DNA of 64,000 nucleotides from NCBI GenBank assembly GCA_017449525.1, contig JAFTFL010000014.1, positions 55,086-119,085 of the forward strand, given 5' to 3'. Below the pieces are notes generated by a model. It was not told where the DNA came from, ran no database searches, and saw only the letters and a program-made list of their open reading frames with translations. A program made the position numbers and the translations under genes. Source of the DNA: Bacteroidales bacterium. Its GTDB lineage: Bacteria > Bacteroidota > Bacteroidia > Bacteroidales > P3. Below, in pieces: positions 60,237-64,000 of this stretch; positions within the stretch are counted from its first letter, which is position 1, and every line of letters starts with the position of its first letter.

Positions 60237-61373
60237 TCAAGGTTGTGATTTGAGGCAGTGAAGATATGCCTCATCAAAAGCGGCACGTAGTGCGTCGTGG
60301 TCGGCAATGATGGCTCGCAAACGGCGTAACCCTTCAGCATTAGGAGAGTCGGGCAGCCACAACTGCAGATAGCCCCCTTCAGCATACTTCTCTTGGAGAT
60401 GATGGACAACGCGTTCCCACTGCCCCTCCTTGTCGAGCGAGGGGTGGTGGGAACGGCCGTATTGCACGGTGCGTAGAATGATGTCGCGCGGGTCGATGTG
60501 GCGGTCGGCTTCGGCCGTAATGCAACCGTAGATGCTGCGTGGGGCTGTCGTGGCAGAGGCGCGGTGGTCTTCGGCTGCTTGCGCAATGATTTCAATCTGC
60601 TGCTCCGAGAACCAATGCCGCAGGTTGTGGTCGGCGCGAATGATTTGCCCAGAGAATAGGTGGTGCTGCTCGCGGTTGTGGCGCAGGCCAGTGTCGTGGT
60701 AGGCGGCCGCAGCATAGGCAATGTTGGGATTGACGCGGTTCGCCTGCGCCATGGCGAGTGCTGCGGTGATGACGGTGAGGGCGTGCGACCTGTTGTGCGC
60801 TGCGTCGAACGAGTCGTACTTGGGCAGCACGGTGTGCTCCACATAGTGCTGCAGGCTTAGGCACACGTGTGTGGGTAGCAGGCGCTGATAGGCCAGTCGA
60901 GGGGTGCCGTCGTCGACGGTGATGATACCTCGGTAGACAAAGCCCCATTTCTCCACGATGTGCTGCATGATGCGGTTGTCGGCATGGGTGTCGACCCGCA
61001 GGCTGGGGGCTTGGCTGTCGCACCATGCCAGACAGGTGTCGCCCACCCCGTGGTGGCCGTCAGCGCAGGCCACTCGGTGAAGGGTGGCATAGGGCACGGA
61101 GGGTTCGTCCCAGCTGCCCTCTTTGATGTCGGCATAGGTGGGCTCTTGACCCGGGGCGAGCACGAAAGTGCCGATGGCAGTGCCGTCTTCCTCAATGAGG
61201 TAGGATACGCCGCGCGCCATGTCTTCCAACAGCAGTTGGCGCGATGGATAACGGTCGCTCCACTGCGTGGGGTTGCCACTGCGCCGCATAACGCTGCGCG
61301 AGTGGGCATACATGCCGAGCATGGTCTCCAAGTCGGCAGGAGTGGAGGGGCGTATGATGCGCTGGGCAGTCAT
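60237..61373 (-). CDS. GNAT acetyltransferase fused to an HD phosphohydrolase domain
   Basis: 378 residues with two domains. Residues about 1-165 are GNAT-like (IIRPSTPADLETMLGMYAHS, then SYLIEEDGTAIGTFVL and LRVDTHADNRIMQHIVEKWGF as the acetyl-CoA-binding segment). Residues about 170-378 are an HD domain (AHNRSHALTVITAALAMA and AAYHDTGLRHN, with the HD pair in YHDTG, and AEDHRAS). Substrates unknown; separately these domains acetylate small molecules and hydrolyse phosphoesters or nucleotides. The gene follows bcp by 9 nt and is probably co-transcribed. Confidence 0.8.
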   Translation of the reverse strand: MTAQRIIRPSTPADLETMLGMYAHSRSVMRRSGNPTQWSDRYPSRQLLLEDMARGVSYLIEEDGTAIGTFVLAPGQEPTYADIKEGSWDEPSVPYATLHRVACADGHHGVGDTCLAWCDSQAPSLRVDTHADNRIMQHIVEKWGFVYRGIITVDDGTPRLAYQRLLPTHVCLSLQHYVEHTVLPKYDSFDAAHNRSHALTVITAALAMAQANRVNPNIAYAAAAYHDTGLRHNREQHHLFSGQIIRADHNLRHWFSEQQIEIIAQAAEDHRASATTAPRSIYGCITAEADRHIDPRDIILRTVQYGRSHHPSLDKEGQWERVVHHLQEKYAEGGYLQLWLPDSPNAEGLRRLRAIIADHDALRAAFDEAYLHCLKSQP

Positions 61374-61382
61374 GAGGCGGGC

Positions 61383-61826
61383 CTACAGCAATTGGTCGGT
61401 GTGGTGCTTGGTATCCACCTTGCCAATGGCGTTGATGATGACACCTTGCTCACTGATGACGTAGGTGGTGCGCAGCGTGCCGAGGCTGGTTTTGCCGTAC
61501 ATTTTCTTTTCGCCCCAAGCCTCATAGGCCTTCAAGATGACGCAATCGGGGTCGCTAATCAGGTGGAAAGGCAACTCGTACTTTGCGATGAAGCGTTGGT
61601 GCGATGCGGCCGAGTCCTTGCTCACGCCCAGTACTTCGTAGCCCTCGTGCAGAAAGCGGTGGTAGTTGTCGCGCAGGTCGCACGCTTCGGCTGTGCATCC
61701 GGGGGTGGAGTCCTTCGGATAAAAATAGAGCACGAGCTTACGCCCGGCATAGTCGCTCAGTTTGATGAGTCGTCCGTTTTCGTCGCATCCTTCAAAGTAA
61801 GGTGCTTGTGTCCCAATGGCTAACAT
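61383..61826 (-). CDS. bcp: Thioredoxin-dependent thiol peroxidase
   Basis: 147 residues, peroxiredoxin Q/BCP type. The peroxidatic Cys is in FYPKDSTPGCTAEACDLRD (Cys44), with Cys49 five residues later as the resolving Cys. It reduces H2O2 and lipid peroxides. A TACCTTTG box lies about 30 nt upstream of the ATG. Opposite in direction to hydF. Confidence 0.95.
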   Translation of the reverse strand: MLAIGTQAPYFEGCDENGRLIKLSDYAGRKLVLYFYPKDSTPGCTAEACDLRDNYHRFLHEGYEVLGVSKDSAASHQRFIAKYELPFHLISDPDCVILKAYEAWGEKKMYGKTSLGTLRTTYVISEQGVIINAIGKVDTKHHTDQLL

Positions 61827-61854
61827 GTGGTAGTTTCGTTTTGATTGTCGGGTG

Positions 61855-61862
61855 CAAAGGTA
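61855..61862 (-). promoter_or_regulatory. TACCTTTG -7 box of bcp
   Basis: A perfect minus-strand TAnnTTTG; leader about 25 nt. Confidence 0.65.
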
Positions 61863-61938
61863 GTATTTTTTTAGGGAGGAGCATACTATTCTGAGCGTTT
61901 GCCGTTTCTACCCCGTCAGACCAGTGCACACATTTCTC

Positions 61939-63144
61939 ATGAAGGGCAACGAACTGAAACCACGCATAGGTGTCTTTGGCCGTCGCAATTATGGCAAGAG
62001 CACGCTCGTCAATTTTATTACCAACCAGCAAGTATCTATTGTAAGTCCTACCGCAGGCACCACAACCGATGCGGTGCGCAAGACGATGGAGATAATAGGT
62101 GTGGGCCCTGTGGTGTGGGTCGACACGGCTGGTGTCGATGACTGCGGAGAACTTGGACTGCAACGCGTGGCTGCATCGCGCGAACTGCTGGGACAAACCG
62201 ACCTGGCGCTCATCGTGGTGTCGCACAACGAGTGGGGCTACCCCGAGCAGCAACTGGTGGATGCCTGCCGCGGCGCAGGTGTGCCCATGCGCTGCATCTA
62301 CACGTTGGCCGACCAGTATCCGCCCACGGATAGTTTCCTCGGCATGCTGCACGAAACAGTTGGGCAAGATCCCTTTGTCTTCACGGCCAAGCAGCCGTCA
62401 TTGCGCGCCCCGTTACTGCAGGTCGTTCGCGAATCGTTGCCCGAGTCTGCCTATGCCGTTAAAAGTCTGCTCGGCGATGTGCTGAGGGGCGGCGATAATG
62501 TGGTGCTGGTTACCCCAATTGACGAGGCTGCGCCCACGGGCAGGCTGATTTTGCCCCAAGTGCAAGTGATACGCGACGTGTTGGACTGTGGGGCGGTGGC
62601 CACCGTGTGCAAGGAGACCGAGTTGGAACGCACATTGGCCCTGCTTCGTGAGCCTCCGCGCCTGGTCGTCACGGACAGTCAGGCGTTTGCCCTGGTGGAC
62701 AAGGTAGTGCCCCCTTCGGTTGCGCTCACATCGTTCAGCATCGTCTTAGCGCGTGCCAAAGGGCTCTTCGACGAATATGCAGCAGGCACATGTGCCATTG
62801 CGAACCTGAGGGAGAGCGACCGCGTGCTGATGCTCGAATCGTGCACCCACAACGTTACGTGCGACGACATAGGGCGCGTCAAGTTGCCCGCCTTGTTGCG
62901 CAAATTTACAGGCAAGGATATTCGCTGCGAAGCCGTGGCGGGGCTTTCCCGTCTCGACAGGCCGCTGACCGACTACGCGTTGGTCATACAGTGCGGAGGC
63001 TGTGTGGCAAGTCCGAAGCAACTCGTGTCGCGGCTATCACCAGCACTGCAAGCAGGCATACCAGTCTCCAACTACGGCATGGCCATTGCCTATATGAATG
63101 GCATCTTCGACCGTGCTATGCAGCTATTCTCCCCGCACCAGTAA
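61939..63144 (+). CDS. hydF: [FeFe]-hydrogenase maturation GTPase HydF
   Basis: 401 residues from the ATG at 61939 (MKGNELKPRIGVFGRRN); an upstream GTG would add five residues. The GTPase domain has the P-loop GRRNYGKS (14-21) and TAGTTTDAV as switch region. The C-terminal cluster-binding domain has CTHNVTCDDIGR followed, 47 residues after the His, by CGGC, matching the CxH-x(46-53)-CxxC rule. HydF is the scaffold on which the diiron subcluster is assembled with HydE and HydG; those genes are not in the window. folA follows 43 nt downstream. Confidence 0.93.
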   Translation: MKGNELKPRIGVFGRRNYGKSTLVNFITNQQVSIVSPTAGTTTDAVRKTMEIIGVGPVVWVDTAGVDDCGELGLQRVAASRELLGQTDLALIVVSHNEWGYPEQQLVDACRGAGVPMRCIYTLADQYPPTDSFLGMLHETVGQDPFVFTAKQPSLRAPLLQVVRESLPESAYAVKSLLGDVLRGGDNVVLVTPIDEAAPTGRLILPQVQVIRDVLDCGAVATVCKETELERTLALLREPPRLVVTDSQAFALVDKVVPPSVALTSFSIVLARAKGLFDEYAAGTCAIANLRESDRVLMLESCTHNVTCDDIGRVKLPALLRKFTGKDIRCEAVAGLSRLDRPLTDYALVIQCGGCVASPKQLVSRLSPALQAGIPVSNYGMAIAYMNGIFDRAMQLFSPHQ

Positions 63145-63187
63145 TACCACTTCCCCCTTTATTTGTATAATCAACACCGTACAGCAC

Positions 63188-63715
63188 ATGAATTTACAGC
63201 CCACTCGCCCACACCTCGGACTCATTGTGGCAATGGCCGAAAACCGCGCCATAGGTAAAGATAACGACCTCTTGTGGCACCTCTCTTCCGACCTCAAACG
63301 GTTCAAATCCATAACGATGGGGCACCCCATTATCATGGGACGAAACACTTATTTCTCGCTGCCTCGCAAACCCCTCCCTGGGCGACGTAACATTGTGCTC
63401 ACGCACGCCCCAGCCTCGCTCGTTGAGGGAGCGGAGGTGGCGGCCAGCGTGGCTGAAGTGCTGCACCTTGTGGCCGATGAGGAGATGGCGTACGTCATCG
63501 GAGGAGCCTCCGTATATGAGCAACTGCTTCCATTCGTCGACATCTTGGAAATTACCCAAGTACATGCCACATTCGACGCTGATGTATTCTTCCCCATCAT
63601 TGACCACTCCGAGTTCTCCCTCGTACAAGAAGCAGGTCCAATTACCGATGAACAGGCCGCACTCTCGTATTCCTACCAAACCTACCACCGTAGGCCGCAC
63701 CCCCAACACCCGTAA
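63188..63715 (+). CDS. folA: Dihydrofolate reductase
   Basis: 175 residues from the ATG at 63188. Classic DHFR: LGLIVAMAENRAIGKDNDLLWHL, LKRFKSITMGHPIIMGRNTY, and VIGGASVYEQLLP. It reduces dihydrofolate with NADPH, the partner step to folC. Oddity: the last residues (RRPHPQHP) are encoded by the first unit of the downstream 22-bp repeat array, so the natural C-terminus appears to have been replaced or extended by the repeat. Confidence 0.95.
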   Translation: MNLQPTRPHLGLIVAMAENRAIGKDNDLLWHLSSDLKRFKSITMGHPIIMGRNTYFSLPRKPLPGRRNIVLTHAPASLVEGAEVAASVAEVLHLVADEEMAYVIGGASVYEQLLPFVDILEITQVHATFDADVFFPIIDHSEFSLVQEAGPITDEQAALSYSYQTYHRRPHPQHP

Positions 63716-63925
63716 GCCGTACCCCCAACATTTCGTAGGCCGTACACCTAACGTCCGTAGGTCGTCCATCCAACACCCGAAGGCTGCACACCTAACATTT
63801 TGTAGGTTGTTTTTCCAACACCCGAAGGCTGCACACCTAACATTTTGTAGGTTGTTTTTCCAACACCCGAAGGCTGCACACCTAACATTTTGTAGGTTGT
63901 TTTTCCAACACCCGAAGGCTGTATG
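63688..63925. repeat. 22/23-bp tandem repeat array F, with three identical 45-bp double units
   Basis: Cores G(T/A)AGGC/GTAGGT start at 63690, 63712, 63735, 63757, 63779, 63802, 63824, 63847, 63869, 63892 and 63914: steps of 22 or 23, alternating from 63779 on. This makes a 45-bp double unit present three times without change from about 63776, then a partial unit. Units read (C)CGnAGGCnGnACACCTAACA. No spacers, so it is not CRISPR. After 63925 nothing else is seen apart from a lone TGTACGGC at about 63978. Confidence 0.92.
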
Positions 63926-64000
63926 TTCATATTCAGTTGGGCATGCTGTGCAGTGCAGTAGGGCAGAAAGTACTTTCCTGTACGGCGAGTAAAGGAGAGC

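Noticed and set aside
63688-63925. CRISPR array
   Set aside because: The units abut each other with no unique spacers and no cas genes are near; this is a simple tandem array.
63748-63930. Minus-strand repetitive peptide with GVGKTT, resembling a Walker A
   Set aside because: It is a translation of the 45-bp tandem repeat; the P-loop likeness is chance.

Overview
The window reads as chromosomal DNA of an anaerobic Bacteroidota species, most likely in the order Bacteroidales and perhaps near Porphyromonas. Several things point that way: TAnnTTTG promoter boxes with no Shine-Dalgarno sequences, type IX secretion genes (porQ and a 1418-residue substrate with a gliding-type C-terminal sorting domain), a glsA/glsB-like acyl-amino-acid lipid pair, a DPP5-like S9 peptidase, and enzymes of lysine fermentation (kamA, kdd). 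The genus is not settled. I see no rRNA and no convincing tRNA.

Layout. 1-4.9 kb: valS (5' end outside the window), folC and glyS on +, closed by a bidirectional terminator. 5-12.4 kb (-): a very large T9SS substrate, a universal-stress-like protein, a membrane protein and a beta-barrel porin. 13-17.7 kb (-): a WG-repeat protein overlapping porQ, then lplA-glsA-glsB. 17.8-20.2 kb (-): kdd-kamA. 21-27.4 kb (+): a thioredoxin-like protein, ileS and a DPP5-like peptidase. 27.5-28.7 kb (-): a split chromate transporter. 28.8-41.8 kb (+): terC, yajC, a TetR-regulated TolC/MFP/RND efflux operon, a small PII-like protein, a ZIP transporter, mutS2 and a lipoprotein. 41.87-43.97 kb: a decayed island with one small intact gene, three pseudogenes and a possible structured RNA. 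44-53.6 kb (-): a five-gene operon built around a tubulin/FtsZ-like protein and a VWA protein. 54.3-56 kb (+): adeC broken by one in-frame TGA. 56.1-57.5 kb (-): atoE. 57.7-60.2 kb (+): lipoprotein, nitroreductase and MBL lipoprotein. 60.2-61.8 kb (-): bcp and a GNAT-HD fusion. 61.9-63.7 kb (+): hydF and folA, followed by a tandem repeat array.

Three themes stand out. (1) The 44-53.6 kb operon links a predicted periplasmic VWA domain through the inner membrane to a cytosolic tubulin-family GTPase, together with two membrane proteins (one with a transglutaminase-like core) and a lipoprotein. It resembles the poorly characterised bacterial FtsZ-like/VWA membrane-remodelling loci known from comparative genomics, with different partners. 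(2) At least six intergenic loci carry degenerate tandem repeats with a strict 22-bp (sometimes 23-bp) period. Three share a palindromic GCCGTACGGC core, two flank the decayed island, and one forms three identical 45-bp double units after folA. (3) Two promoter-like signals appear to be mutually exclusive: the usual TAnnTTTG box, and a second motif (TACACCT followed by an AT run ending TATATA) upstream of glyS, ileS, terC, lplA and the porin.

The metabolic picture is an amino-acid-fermenting anaerobe: lysine degradation, a short-chain fatty acid transporter, peptidase scavenging, lipoate salvage and [FeFe]-hydrogenase maturation.
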